Position numbers and translations under genes: made by a program
In this document: positions 10,334 to 21,692 of the stretch, piece by piece
How positions within the stretch are numbered: the first letter of the stretch is position 1
How the letters are laid out: each line of letters starts with the position of its first letter
Origin: Agapanthus africanus
Taxonomy: Eukaryota > Streptophyta > Magnoliopsida > Asparagales > Amaryllidaceae
Reading direction: 5' to 3'
NCBI GenBank assembly: GCA_030015575.1
Contig: CM057339.1
Span: 769,126,809 to 769,190,808 of the forward strand
Length of the DNA: 64,000 nucleotides
The notes under the pieces: generated by a model
Database searches by the model: none
Told to the model about the DNA's origin: nothing
The model's input: only the letters and a program-made list of their open reading frames with translations

Positions 10334-11315
10334 CCTCTGACAGTTATCGTTGTAATCCTTCAACGACGTCAGAGAGGTGACGGGTCCCAACGACCACACA
10401 TGAATATGGACTGCGGGGTCCTTAAACTCGTGGACCGAAACGTCCTTAAACTAATATTGGACCGAAACGTCCTTAAACTAATGTCGGACCACCACGTCCC
10501 TAAACTGGAATACGGACCACCACGTCCCTAAACTAGAATACGGACCACCACGTCCCTAAACTGGAATATAGACTACTACGTCCCTAAACTGGAATACGGA
10601 CCACCATGTCCCCAAACTGGAATACGGACCACTACGTCCCTAAACTGGAACAATAGAGCCTCCAAACGCTCTTTTTCCGGATCTAAATGATCCCGTTTAA
10701 GTCGATCTTAGCCCCCAAACACGGCTAACGTATCCTTAAACATTCAAACGGACTATAAAACTCCAAATCAACCTTGGTTCAAGGGTACATCTCCGAACTC
10801 CTCTGACATCTGCCGTTGTAATCCTTCAACGACGTTAGAGAGGTGACGAGTCCCGATTGCCAGATATTAAATGGATTATCACGTTAAGTTGATCTTAGTC
10901 TCAAACAGGACTAACGTATCCTTAACTAACGTTTAAGTTGATCTTAGCCGCAACACGACTAATGCATCCTTAAACTAAAAACACCAAACCCAAATCTAAG
11001 TAAATACGGATTTGGACTAATCCACGTCCTACGGGCGACGGCATTACTTAGTCTCCGTATACAATCCACGGGCAATCACAAACAAAACAAACACACACGA
11101 CACGAAGTGAAATTCTGGAGAAGGAGAAAGTTGTTACCGCAATGCGGTAGCATTATTAACTGCAGGAGCTTGCGCCTGCAGGTAAGAGCGTCCCCACAAT
11201 CAAAAACCCCTCAAGCGAGGGGGAATCTGACGAAGTCTGCTACATCGGCCGCATTCGTCTAAACCTCTGATACACGATGCCATAAATCAACTTGGCATCT
11301 TCGGAGAAGTAGACG
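10334..11315 (+). repeat. Three related large hairpins in the F 5' LTR
   Basis: At 10334-10377 an outer stem CCTCTGAC/GTCAGAGAGG encloses an inner stem CGTTG/CAACG with loop TAATCCTT. At 10800-10842 a near copy has outer arms CTCTGAC/GTTAGAG. At 11254-11315 the outer arms are CGTCTA/TAGACG and CTCTGA/TCGGAG and the inner arms GATGCC/GGCATC. All are preceded or followed by related sequence. The Tat C LTR has counterparts near 39905-39965, 40615-40675 and 41942-41995 with different but still pairing arms. Confidence 0.65.
10412..10655 (+). repeat. Array of GGAC-N6-GTCC units
   Basis: About nine units of 22-29 bp each contain GGAC and GTCC separated by six variable bases (for example CGAAAC, CACCAC, CACTAC, TGCGGG), followed by TTAAACTA or CTAAACTGGA. 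Equivalent arrays lie at 30890-31105 (3' LTR), 20915-20990 (3' region of F), 40385-40590 (C LTR) and 45790-46000 (3' region of C). Confidence 0.75.
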
Positions 11316-11397
11316 GATAAAACCATATAGCATCTGCCCCGAATCTCAGGCAAGACGTCCTCGCGTCATCGGCCGCCGTTTGGAGGGGAACAGATTC

Positions 11398-11416
11398 TGG
11401 CACTCCCGGTGGGACC
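11398..11416 (+). promoter_or_regulatory. Probable primer binding site of element F
   Basis: TGGCACTCCCGGTGGGACC starts five bases after the LTR end and opens with TGG, as expected for the complement of a tRNA CCA end. I cannot name the tRNA with confidence; Tat/Ogre elements often use non-Met tRNAs. Confidence 0.65.
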
Positions 11417-11477
11417 TTTTCCTATTTCTACTCCACACTTCGCGTGTCGTCTTCGCGAACCAATCGCGGTTTGTTAA

Positions 11478-13370
11478 ATGGTTGCCTTCGGATTTCAAGT
11501 TACTAAGATTTGGTCTTTTGCCTGGCGCAGAACTCCAGCATCAATAGCCTTTAACTGCACCAACTGCTCGAAGTGCCATTGCAACGGACGCTCCACCTCA
11601 CCGGAAGGTGTAGCATATGGGCCCCAAGCGGCTTCCTTCCTCGCTCTGCCGGTAGACCAGGTGACCCAAGCCACCACTGGCCTGTTCTTCGGGACCATGA
11701 TCCCACCTACAAGCTTCTCTATGCCGATACCTGCACCGGAGGTGAACAAGAAGTCGGTCTTTGACTGACTCACTGCCACGACAGCCCCTGTCAACGGGTC
11801 GCCCACCAGCAAGCCGACAGCCTCTGTCTTTGCGAGGCTGGATCAAAACTCTGAAGGGCCCGCTAAGAAGCCCAGGAACTCTAAAATGGCTATCCCAAAG
11901 AGGGCAACGGCCGCTACTCCGGAAGTCGTTAAGGCGGCTTCCCCTGTCAAAGAGTCAGTCTTTTCAAGACTGACGATTCCTGCTCCTACCCTTACTCGAG
12001 GATCCGTCTTCGACAGGTTGAATATCACCCCTCAAAAGACAACCTCAGTCTTTAAGAGGTTAATACCAGCGGCGCCTCATTCAGACAGGGGGCAAAAAGA
12101 AGCCATCTCTATTTCTGAGCCAGCCCCAAAGGCTCGTCGTGCTCGACGTCGCCATTGGCGACGAGTGAGGAAAGCAGGGGGCAACTCCCCCTCAGGGCTA
12201 ACTCCACCGGCTCCAGTGGTGGAAGTCAACGCTGCCGTTCCAACTAGGAACAACTTTGAACTACTGAGGAGGGTACGTAAGAACTCTTCAACCGCTACAT
12301 TGAAAAGATGTCCTCCGCCCGCGGAGAGAGTTCCAGAAACGAAGCAAGAACAGCCCCCTCAATGGCTGTCCTCAAAAATTTATAAAGTTTGGCGGAGAGT
12401 TCAAGGCTCTGTAATTGACCCAGATCACTCTCGTCAACAGAAAAAGGCGAAGGTACAAGAAGAAAAAGATCGTCCTATTAAACAGCAGAGGACAACAATC
12501 GCTAGGGTGCCCACTGCAACGGCCCCCTCCACTTCAACGGCCCATAAAAGAAGAAGGCCGGAGAAAACCTTCGCGCCGGCGACAAATATCAGAGGTGGTG
12601 AACCCAAATGCCCTAAGTCAGGAGGCATTATAGTGCATACCGTCTATGTGGCATCTGGTAAAGAGCACAGTCGCATATCAACAGGTCATAGACCGCACAC
12701 GCGGTCAGTGACTAAGGCACAGGAGCAGCAACAAAAGATCCAAGAAATGATGAACGCTATGGCCGCACTTACAGGGCCAAAAGAAAATCCTGAAACGTCC
12801 TCGGATGAACGCCAAGAGGAAGAAACCGACGCCAAATTCCTTCGTCGGATATTGGAGAAGAAGGACAAAGAGGCTGCTGAACAAGCAGCCAACATACAGC
12901 GTATGGGCCTCCTCTTCCAAGACATGATAGGGATGATGATACAACAAGATCCTCCGGCCGAAGAGCCCCCGATCGTCCTTGGAGACGATAGGGGAGAGAC
13001 ATCAAATCCTCCACCAGCTTTGTCGACGGCTAAAGAGGATACAATCTCCAAAGCTGATTTGGACGAGTACATAGCCCAACAAATACGGGTTCATTATGCG
13101 ACCGAAGCAGCCGGCCAGGTCGTAAAAACGGGGCGTCCATATCCAAGTTGGTACGATCAAATCAAGTACCCGCCAGGTTATACGATTCCCAAGTTCCATG
13201 GTTATAAGGGGACGAGCAATCCTCACCAGCATGTTGCCCAGTTCAGGGCCCTCTGCGGCAACACCGGCGGTGACGACAAGTTGTTGCTTCGCCAGTTTGT
13301 TGGAAGTTTATCGGATACGGCATTCGAGTGGTACTCTGAGCTCCCGAACGATTCTATAAAACCTTCGCGG
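11478..13370 (+). pseudogene. Tat F gag, N-terminal and capsid part
   Basis: The frame opens at an ATG at 11478, is stopped once by TGA at 11766-11768 and then stays open from 11886 to 13427. The first third contains repeated short motifs of type SVFxRL (SVFDRL, VFSRL, VFKRL), a hallmark I recognise from Tat-type Gag proteins. A basic, low-complexity segment follows, then the capsid (WYDQIKYPPGYTIPKFHGYK, HVAQFRALCG, FEWYSELP). A 1-bp change near 13370 shifts the frame; the capsid continues at 13373. The TGA sits where the motif would need Arg, so CGA to TGA is likely. Gag packages the element RNA. Confidence 0.85.
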
Positions 13371-13372
13371 AG

Positions 13373-15271
13373 ATGGAGCTACTGTTTACTCAGCATTTTG
13401 CAAGTGCCAGTGAACGTACCCCGATGAAGACACTGATTAACGCCAGGGTAAAGCCAGGCGAGACGTGGGTTCAGTACGCTATACGATGGCAAAACTTATG
13501 GTCGAAGTGCGAGCAGCGCATTGAAGAAGCTCCCGCGGTGGGTATGTTTGTAGGAACCCTTGATCCACAAGCAACCATCTCGCAATTTATGATGTTTTTC
13601 AAGCCGACTACCTTCCAGGCTTTGATTGACAAGCTAACGCAGATGGATCAGATGGGCCATAAACCCCCTCTTCCAAAGCCGGACTCCCGAAATGACAAAG
13701 GGAAGGGAAAAACGATCGTCGTGGCTAATGCTCAACAACAATCGAGCAACTCGAAGCCGGTTGTGCATCAAAATAATATGCGCCCGTACATAGACCTTGA
13801 GGAGAGACTAGGGCGTCCTTACTCGTTTCCCCGCGATAAAACGAGAAGGTTATTCGAGCTGGCATTACGCAACAGACTCATAAATCTGCCGGATCCAAAA
13901 CATCCGTTGCAACCAAGTGACGTCAACGAGCCCAACTACTGTCCTTATCATCGACTACTAGGCCATCCGATCGAAGATTGCTACGTTTTCAAGAATTGGC
14001 TTGAAAACCAGTATCGACAGGGCAAGTTCGCGTTATCTGACAAATGGAAGGTGAATCCCCCGCATCCCCACACCTCTAAGGGTACGAATACGCCGGGGGC
14101 AACATGCTCCGTCGTTGAAGAAACTCCTTGGGAGGTTGTATTATCAGCCAAGACAAAGAGGATGCTAAACGATCTTCAGACATATCCAGCGATCAAGTGG
14201 AAGAACCCGTTGGAACCGTAGGTCATTGAAGGGATGTTGAAGCCACGTCCAACTCCAAAGACCGATAGTGGTGGCTCAAGCACATGCAACCAGCCGTCAA
14301 AATCCTCGAAGAAGAAGAAAAAGAAATCTAAGAAGCCCGTGAAGCCTGGCGACAAGCGCACGGACTTGCAAAAATAAATTGACGCGCTGGAAGAATACAA
14401 CCAGAGGGCAGTGACTCCCATTACACTCCAAGAGTTTCTCAACCATGTCTTTTAAAAGGAAGGTGAGGGAGAAAGTTCGTCAGATGAATCTGAAGAATGC
14501 GTGGTGAGCTGTCATGTGATTTCCCATTCGTTCATGGACGATGAGGAAACTCCTTGTATTGAAACGCTGGGGGCAGATCCTGAACCAAAAATTCCGGGGC
14601 CATCAGATGAAGTAATTGACGCATTCCTTAACGAAGCTCGGTTGAAAAGTAAAGCTGATCGAGAACGCGAGACGGCTATATTTGAAAAGGCCAAGCGCCA
14701 GCGACTTGATGAAGGAGCTGAGACGATCCCGTTGGAGCTAAACACCTCCGCTACCGACAAAAGCCAATTCAAGATGAGGAAAAAGTTTGCTAACGCCATA
14801 TCAATGGGCATGAACCTACCATCCTCTGAAGGAAACATCACTGGTGAAGTGGAAACGCACCCCTCCTATTGCTTATATCATCAAAAGATTTCGCACCCCA
14901 CTCAAGAGTGCAAAGTTTTCGATAGATGGTGGCAAGGATATGTTGCTCATCGACAACGCTTTAAGTGGAAAAAGCGTAAAATTCGTCGAGAGCGAAGAAA
15001 TATGACCGGAGGGCTTAAAAGAACTGCTGGCGATTGTTGCATGGTTAACACCAGTAGATCACAAGTGCCTACATTCGGGAGTGATTCTGATGAAGAGCTA
15101 GAACTTGCCCCTCTCTTTAAAGAGTCCGCTTCGAGAAAAGAAGACGAACCAAAGGTTTGCTAAAATATCTGGCTACGTAATCGCACGCTGCCCGAAAAGA
15201 ACCTCGGACCCTCGAATAAAAAAGATAAAGGGAAAGAAAAGGCCCCTGAAGATATCGTCTTAGATGACCAA
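13373..15271 (+). pseudogene. Tat F gag, C-terminal part with zinc-binding motifs
   Basis: This continues capsid in the second frame (MELLFTQHF, ARVKPGETWVQYAIRWQNLW), then a YSFPRDKTRRLFELAL module and a CPYHRLLGHPIEDC motif (CX2HX4HX4C) near 13937. A second such motif, CLYHQKISHPTQEC, lies near 14870. In-frame stops occur at 14219, about 14377, about 14452 and 15161, all with recognisable protein on both sides. A Lys-rich tract is at about 14300-14345. The His-containing knuckle is an alternative to the usual CCHC type. Not translatable as one protein. Confidence 0.8.
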
Positions 15272-16351
15272 GTGGTGGAAGAGCTAGCTGCCAAAGACCC
15301 ACCAAAGAAGAATAAGGCGGACTACAACGTCTTAGCACATCTGAGGAAGCTTCCCTCACAGCTCAGCATTCTTGATGCTCTTTTGCTATCAAAGGAAGCG
15401 AGAGATTCGTTGATTAAGTCACTACAAGATCCAGAACAATTCCAAGCTTTCCTGGCCGAGGAAAAGATGAAGGATGAATTGGAGGAAGTACACACGGCCG
15501 ATGTCACTTTCGGCGACGAGGACCTTCTCCTTGGGACGTGTGAACATAATCGCCCCCTCTATGTTTCAGGATACTGCCACGATATTAAGATAGGCAAGAT
15601 CCTGATCGACAATGGATCCTCTATTAATCTCCTCAACGTGCGGGTGTTAAAAGAAATCTGCATGAGCGTCCAGCACCTTGCTCGTGACAAGATCACCATC
15701 TCCGGGTTCGACTCCCAGTCATCAAGAACTCTTGGGTCTGTGATACTGACGCTACGCTTCGGGCTACTCGTCACGGAAATTAAGTTCCACGTCATAGACG
15801 CCAAGACATGCTACAACGCTTTGCTCGGCCAACCATGGTTACACGAGTACAACATCATCCCTTCTACACAACATTAGTGTATGAAGTATTTTAAGGATGG
15901 TTTCGAGTATACCGTGACAGGAGAACTGAACCCGTTCTCTGTGAACGAGGTCCGCAAATATAAAGATGCCAAATACTTCTTACCGGATTTCAAAGACACG
16001 GAGAAGTGTCACGAGCCATAGAACAAAGCTAACGCCACCATCCCTGTCTTCGGCAGTGATACCGAGGAGGAAGATGAGATAGTTTGTTCGGGTCTGCCCC
16101 AACACAACAAGCCAGGACCGTCCACTCCTACGTTGGTCTTTGGTAGCGACTCGGAAGATGAGATCTATGCTGTATTCTCTGCTCGACCTTCAATACGAAC
16201 GTCTGCTGACGAAGAGCAAAGTCTACAAGTCGCCATAGTGCCGCTTCAACACCATAAAGAACTGGATGCACTTAATATTTACAATGTAGAAGAGCTGCAA
16301 ACGTTCTATATCCCTCCCAGGAGAGAAAGCAATTCTGTTCTACCGCTCTGA
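15272..16351 (+). pseudogene. Tat F protease
   Basis: Retropepsin-like domain with LLLGTCEHNRPLYVSGYCHD, the catalytic segment ILIDNGSSINLLN (DNGS in place of the usual DTGS/DSGS), the SGFDSQSSRTLGSV strand and VIDAKTCYNALLGQPWLHEY. Stops at 15875-15877 and 16019-16021 interrupt it, and a frameshift near 16325 ends the frame. The copy in element C (53368-54288) is open across this region and reads DNGF at the active site. The protease would process the Gag-Pol polyprotein. Confidence 0.8.
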
Positions 16352-16385
16352 AGAAACCAAGATTGAAAAAGAAATATGGCATGGC

Positions 16386-17400
16386 GTGGATCCTACGCTC
16401 GACAGGCTTCAACCCATCCGTCTACCCAGATGTTATACAGAAGGTTTGAAAAAAATGCTGAAACGCCAGAGGATATCCTTCAAGAAGACCGTTCGAAAAG
16501 CCAAGTTCTATGACAAAGTCTGGAACGTTCCCGGGACTCAACGCAAACTGCCTAATGGGAGAATAGAAACAATTGGGCTTAGATATGTCCGGTCAAAGAA
16601 ACGAGAGCTACTAAACATATGCTATGTCATGTATGACTTCTTGAAGAAGCGGATGCTCAATGGGAGGACGCTAATCCTGAGACAGTAAAAGTTCCAAATG
16701 CAAAAGAGCCCAGTCCGTCGTTCGAAGAACAAATGGACAAGCTTATAAGGGAAGCAGGTCAAAAAGTCCAGGACGACCATAACCGCGAAATGGCCATCTA
16801 CGAGAAAGCCAGAACGCAACGCTTCCTTCAACAGGCTGTGAAAGATGAAAGTGCCGCCCCCTGTCAACCTGTTATAAAAAAGGCTCGACGCAGAGGCAGA
16901 AACAAGTCGAAAGGCCGAAAAAGCACTCAACAACAACAAAGTGGGGCTAAGAAGCCACGCAAACGGGAGTCGAGCGTTATCGATCTATCCCTCATAAAGA
17001 AAATGGGTCGAGCGTATTCATTTCCGCAGGACAAGATGAAGAAAATACTTGATCTTGCTTTAAAATATCAAATGCTTACACTGCCGGAGTTCAAAAACCC
17101 CGAACAAGCAGGCGAAATCTTTGACCCAAATTATTGCTCTTACCATCGAGTAATAGGGCACCCGCTCGAAGACTGCTTCACCTTTAAGAATTGGGTCGAA
17201 GATCAGTACCAGCTCGGCAAGTTCGCTCTGTCTGACAACTGGAGGGTAACGCCGCCACAGAAGCACGAACCCAAAGCCACGAGAACAGAACCAACTCCAC
17301 ATTGGGATTGGAAGCGGATTCGCACTTGTCACGTGATAACGCTATCAAAAGAAGAGCCCGAGAACATGGACAACCTTCCCTGGTGCTTCGAAAACAGCAA
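16386..17400 (+). pseudogene. Tat F linker between protease and RT, with third zinc motif
   Basis: Two frames: 16386-16688 (conserved PNGRIETIGLRYV) and, after a second frameshift that restores the main frame, 16733 onward. The latter has a basic segment, then MGRAYSFPQDKMKKILDLAL and CSYHRVIGHPLEDC near 17139, followed by KNWVEDQYQLGKFALSDNW. This module repeats the one at about 13800-14060, so the polyprotein has duplicated a YSFP-to-ALSD unit on either side of the protease. The function of the linker is not known to me. Confidence 0.75.
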
Positions 17401-19261
17401 CGACGAGGTAATCTCAGAATTCCTACCAGCGTCGAAAGAGCTGGAAGATGGAATTCATACCACTGCAGATAACCTAAAGAAAATTGAGTTAGGAACGGCG
17501 AATGACCCTCGACCGACGTTCATTAGTGAGCTGCTGTCTGAAGAAAATGTGGCTTCATTAAAAGACCTGCTTATGCAGCACAAAGATTGCTTCGCATGGA
17601 ACTATTCCGAAATGCCGGGACTAGATCCAGAAATTGCTGTGCATAGATTGACGATATCTCCGGACGTCAAGCCAGTCATACGGGTGCCGAGAAGAATGCG
17701 GCTTGAGCTTGAGATAAGTATCAATGCCGAGGTCAAGAAGCTGATCGATTCTGGCTTCATCCAGGAGGTTCAATATCCTGAATGGATCGCTAACATCGTC
17801 CCGGTAATGAAAAAAAATGGGACAGTACGCATATGCGTAGACTTTCGGGATCTTAATAAAGCTTGCCCGAAGGATGATTTTCCAGTGCCAGTCACCGAAC
17901 TGATCATAGACAATACGTCCACTCACGAGGTTTTCTCCTTCATGGACGGCTCATCAGGGTATAACCAGATAAAGATGCATCCCGAAGACCAGAAGCACAC
18001 CGCCTTCAGGACCCCTCTAGGGATATTTTGTTATAAAGTGATGCCCTTCGGTTTAAAGAATGCTGGTGCCACTTATCAAAGGGCCATGACGAAGATCTTC
18101 GATGACCTTATACACGAAATCGTCGAATGCTATATCGACGACCTCGTTGTTAAAAGCAAATCATATGAGGAACATCTAGAGCATCTGAAGACCGTATTTC
18201 AACGCATTCGGCAATACAACTTGAAGATGAACCCGCTCAAGTGTGCATTCGGAGTTTCCTCAGGCAAATTCCTGGGATTCATTGTTCGACACCGAGGTAT
18301 TGAAATAGATCCGTCAAAGATCAAGGCGATCATGGAAATGCCTCCGCCGAGAACTCTCAAACAGTTGCGGTCTCTCCAAGGAAAGCTCACGTATATACGG
18401 CGATTTATAGCCAACCTCTCTGGTAAGTGCCGCCCTTACAGTCACTTGATGAAGAAGGGAACTCCTTTCGTCTGGGATCAAAAATGCCAGGGCGCGCTGG
18501 ACGAAATTAAACAGTACCTGCAGAACCCGCCAGTGTTGGCTGCTCCGGTTAAGGGAAAACCTCTCATTCTTTATACAACCGCCCTCGAAGGTTCCTTAGG
18601 CGCATTATGGGCACAAGAGAACGATCAAGGGAAGGAAAGAGCACTCTACTACTTAAGTCGAGTTCTGCTGGGGGTAGAAAGCAACTACTCCCCCATTGAA
18701 AAACACTGCCTGGCGTTGATCTTCGCGATAACAAAGCTCAGGCACTATGCGTTGGCGCATGAGGTCCGTCTCATTTCAAATGTAGACCCTCTTAAGTATT
18801 TAATGTCAAAGGCCATATTGACGGGACGACACGCTAAATGGGCCCTACTCTTGATGGAGTTTTCGATAACGTATCAACCTCTCAAGGCAGTGAAAAGCCA
18901 GGCCATCGCCGACTTCCTCGCTGAGCATCCCATACCCGCCGATTCTCCTCTGAATTGCGATCTTCCAGACGAACATGCGTTTGATGCGATTAATGGTGGT
19001 GATACCCGATGGGAGCTCTATTTCGATGGAGTATCTTCCGTAAAGAAGCGCAAACAAAGTACCCCTATAATCAAATCGGGGGTAGGACTCATCTTTGTAA
19101 CTCCACAAGGAGGGATAATTCGCTTCGCTTTCTCCTTAACAGAGCCAAGGACAAACAATGAAGCCGAATACGAAGCTCTGATAGTAGGCCTCGAGATCGC
19201 CATCGACATGGGAATTGAAAATCTCCTCATATACGGGGATTCTCAACTGGTCGTTAGTTAA
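17401..19261 (+). CDS. Tat F reverse transcriptase, RNase H and second (archaeal-type) RNase H
   Basis: This lies in one open frame that begins at 16733. RT shows VRICVDFRDLNKACPKDDFP, FMDGSSGYNQIKMHPEDQ, CYKVMPFGLKNAGATYQRAM and catalytic CYIDDLVVKS. The Ty3 RNase H follows (YLSRVLLGVESNYSPIEKHC), then a second RNase H with WELYFDGVSS, TNNEAEYEALIVGLEIA and LIYGDSQLVV. Two RNase H domains in the order RT-RH-aRH mark the Tat lineage. A TAA at 19259-19261 falls just after GDSQLVVS; the last part of the domain is in the next open segment. Enzymatically it could still be folded, but only with an intact polyprotein. Confidence 0.92.
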
Positions 19262-19603
19262 GTAAACGGCGACTACCAAACGTGCAAGCCAGAACTGGTG
19301 AAGTACGGCGAAAAAGTGCAACAACTGTTGACCCAAATTCTCTCCTATACTTTGGAGAACATACCGCGTGCAGAAAACAGCAAGGCGGACGCATTGTCCA
19401 AACTTGCTAAAGAACTGGCTGACGAGAACCTCGATGACGTTAGAATCGTGGTGCAAAGCCGTCGGGTGCTTGCCCCAGCAGAAATATCTCCGGAATCATC
19501 CGAAGAAAAAGGCGCGAATGAGCAGACTACCCTGCAAGTAAAAGATTGGGAAAATACTGAGGATTGTAGAGAAGTCTTCATAGATTACTTCAAATCCCAC
19601 TGA
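19262..19603 (+). pseudogene. Tat F second RNase H end and linker to integrase
   Basis: Same frame as the preceding segment, between TAA 19259 and TGA 19601. It carries ENIPRAENSKADALSKLAKE, the final conserved His/Asp-region of the archaeal-type RNase H, then an acidic linker. In C the same stretch is at about 47280-47560 on the minus strand. Confidence 0.8.
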
Positions 19604-20818
19604 ATGCCTGAAGAAGCGTCCACAAGACATCAGCTCATGAAGCGGGCTCTATCTTTCGCCTTCGTCAACGATACTCAGTACAAGAGATCGTTTGATTCTC
19701 TGTGGTTGAGATGCCTGGGACCTGACGAAGCGAAGAGAGTCGTTCAGGACGTTCACGACGGACTCTGCGGTTCTCACCAAGCGGGCCCAAAAATGAAGTT
19801 GAAGATAAAACGGATGGGCTATTACTGGCCCACGATGATTCAGGACTGCCTCGAATATGCGAAGCAATGCCACTCATGCCAAATCCATGGGGACTTCATC
19901 CACCAGCATCCAAATCCACTACATCCGACGGTGGCTAGCTGGCCATTCGAAATGTGGGGGACTGACATAGTCGGCCCCATCGAACCAACATCGTCTAGAG
20001 GACATCGTTTCATCCTGGCGACGACTGACTACTTCTCCAAATGGGTAGAAGCGGTACCACTGAGGGAAGTTAAGACGGAGAATATCCTCCATTTCTTCAA
20101 GACACATGTCATATATCGGTTTGGAACACCAAGACGGATCATCTCCGATAACGGGCCAGCCTACAGAAGCCACAAGATTAGTCGCTTCGCACAACAGCAT
20201 AATATAGACTGGAGATATTCTTCAGTTTACAATCCGTGAGCTAATGGTCTAGCCGAGGCCTTTAACAAGACCTTGACAAAGATCATAAAGAAAACGGTGT
20301 CCCGAAATAAGAAGGACTGGCATGAAAGACTGCAAGAAGCTCTTTGGGCGTATCGAACTACGTTCAAGACGGCCACGAACACAACGCCGTATGCGTTGGT
20401 GTTCGGTACAGAAGCAGTACTCCCCCTCGAGATAGAGTTACCCTCTCTACGAGTGGCAGTCCACTACGAGCTAACGGACGAAGAAAATGCTCACCTTCGG
20501 CTTGAGGAACTTGACGCCCTTGATGAAACCCGGCTCATAGCGCAACAAAATCTGGAAGCTTATAAAGCAAAGATGACGCGCTCATACGAAAGATTGGCCC
20601 GACCGAGGACATTCCGCCAAGGCGAACTCGTGCTAGTGGTCAAAAGGCCTATGATCCCCAATCGCGCCAAGCGAGGAAAATTCGAGCCAAACTATGAAGG
20701 CCCATACATCATAGATAAGGTCTACCAGGTTGGGGCCTATCTACTCATGGACATGCATGGTGAAAGGCCTTTCAGGCCAATAAACGGTCGCTTCCTAAAG
20801 AAATACTACGCTTAATGA
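19604..20818 (+). pseudogene. Tat F integrase
   Basis: Same frame, interrupted only by TGA at 20237-20239. The N-terminal HHCC finger is visible (GLCGSHQAGPKM ... CHSCQIHGD), then the catalytic core with WGTDIVGPI, ATTDYFSKWVEAVPL and SDNGPAYRS, with the last acidic residue in GLAEAFNKT just after the stop. The C-terminal part (ALVFGTEAVLPLEIELPSLR, KFEPNYEGPYIIDKVYQ) ends at KKYYA and TAA. No chromodomain is present, as usual for Tat. In C the codon at the stop position is CGA, so the TGA is a C-to-T change. Confidence 0.88.
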
Positions 20819-21341
20819 GCCGCAGCTTAGGTCAATGATAGATGACGACAACTATGTCCGCTCGCTATCTTCCTAAGCTCAAGCTTTATAAGAAGTAGCC
20901 GGCCTTCTCCATGACGGACCGGAACGTCCTTAAACTAACGACGGACCGAAACGTCCTTAAACTAATACCAGACCGAAACGTCTTTAAACTAATACCGCAG
21001 CATCCTTAGGCTGACGAGATAATATATATATATATATATATAAAAATAAAGAAAAATATAATGAATAAAAACGGTATGTCCATAAGCAAAAGGGTCACGG
21101 ATGAAAACCCGAAAGGGCTCCATGAGTAAAAACAACAGGGCTACCGGCGAGTGTTCGTGAAAACCCGAAAGGACGTGACCTCGTAAAAAAAAAGAAGAAG
21201 AAAATAAAAAGAATAAAAAAAACGGTATGTCCATAAGAAAAATGGGCACGGATGAAAACCCGAAAGGGCTCCGTTAGTAAAAACAGCAGGACAACCGGCG
21301 AGTGTTTGTGAAAACCTGAAAGGGCGCAACCTCGTTAAAGG

Positions 21342-21520
21342 GCACTTATAGGGTCCTCTCGACCTTGTAAGGAGAAACCACCCGCGTGAGATCCTTACGA
21401 CTCACAAAGGTGCAACACACTTAGGGATCCCCACGATTCCTAAAGAGAAAATACACTTGCGAGATCCTCACGACTCGTAAGGAGAACTCTCTTATGGGAC
21501 CCTCACGGCTCATAAGAGTT
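21342..21520 (+). repeat. Hairpin cluster 1 (constant CTCAC-type loop)
   Basis: Five hairpins in a row, with loops CTCTC, CTTAC, CCCAC, CTCAC, CTCAC and arms of 8-11 bp that differ from unit to unit. Examples: CTTATAGGGTC pairs with GACCTTGTAAG; CTTGCGAGATC pairs with GACTCGTAAG, leaving one A unpaired; CTTATGGGACC pairs with GGCTCATAAG. Linkers resemble GGAGAAAA. Clusters 2 and 3 (21693-21870, 23370-23546) have the same design. Confidence 0.75.
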
Positions 21521-21692
21521 GAAAGTCTTAAGTTACAGAGACCTAAACCTGTGCTTAAGCAACCCTCGCAACTTCCGATATTGCCCTACAAGTGGCTCAA
21601 TACTGACCCTTGTATACAATCCACTGGCGCGAATAAACATTTCCCTAACCAAGTCTCATCCGTGACTGGGGATATGTTCGCATGGTGAACAA

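Larger units (their letters stand above)
9047..11392 (+). repeat. 5' LTR of element F, 2346 bp
   Basis: TG...CA LTR with a TATA box at 9566-9573. It has several internal repeat systems listed separately: a GC-rich block with ACACGTGT motifs (9240-9385), a run of short perfect palindromes (9060-9804), a GGAC-N6-GTCC array (10412-10640) and larger hairpins near 10334, 10800 and 11263. A 60-70-bp segment around 10310-10385 is partly duplicated at 10780-10850. The many short frames on both strands in the GC-rich block result from its palindromic composition and are not genes. Confidence 0.92.
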
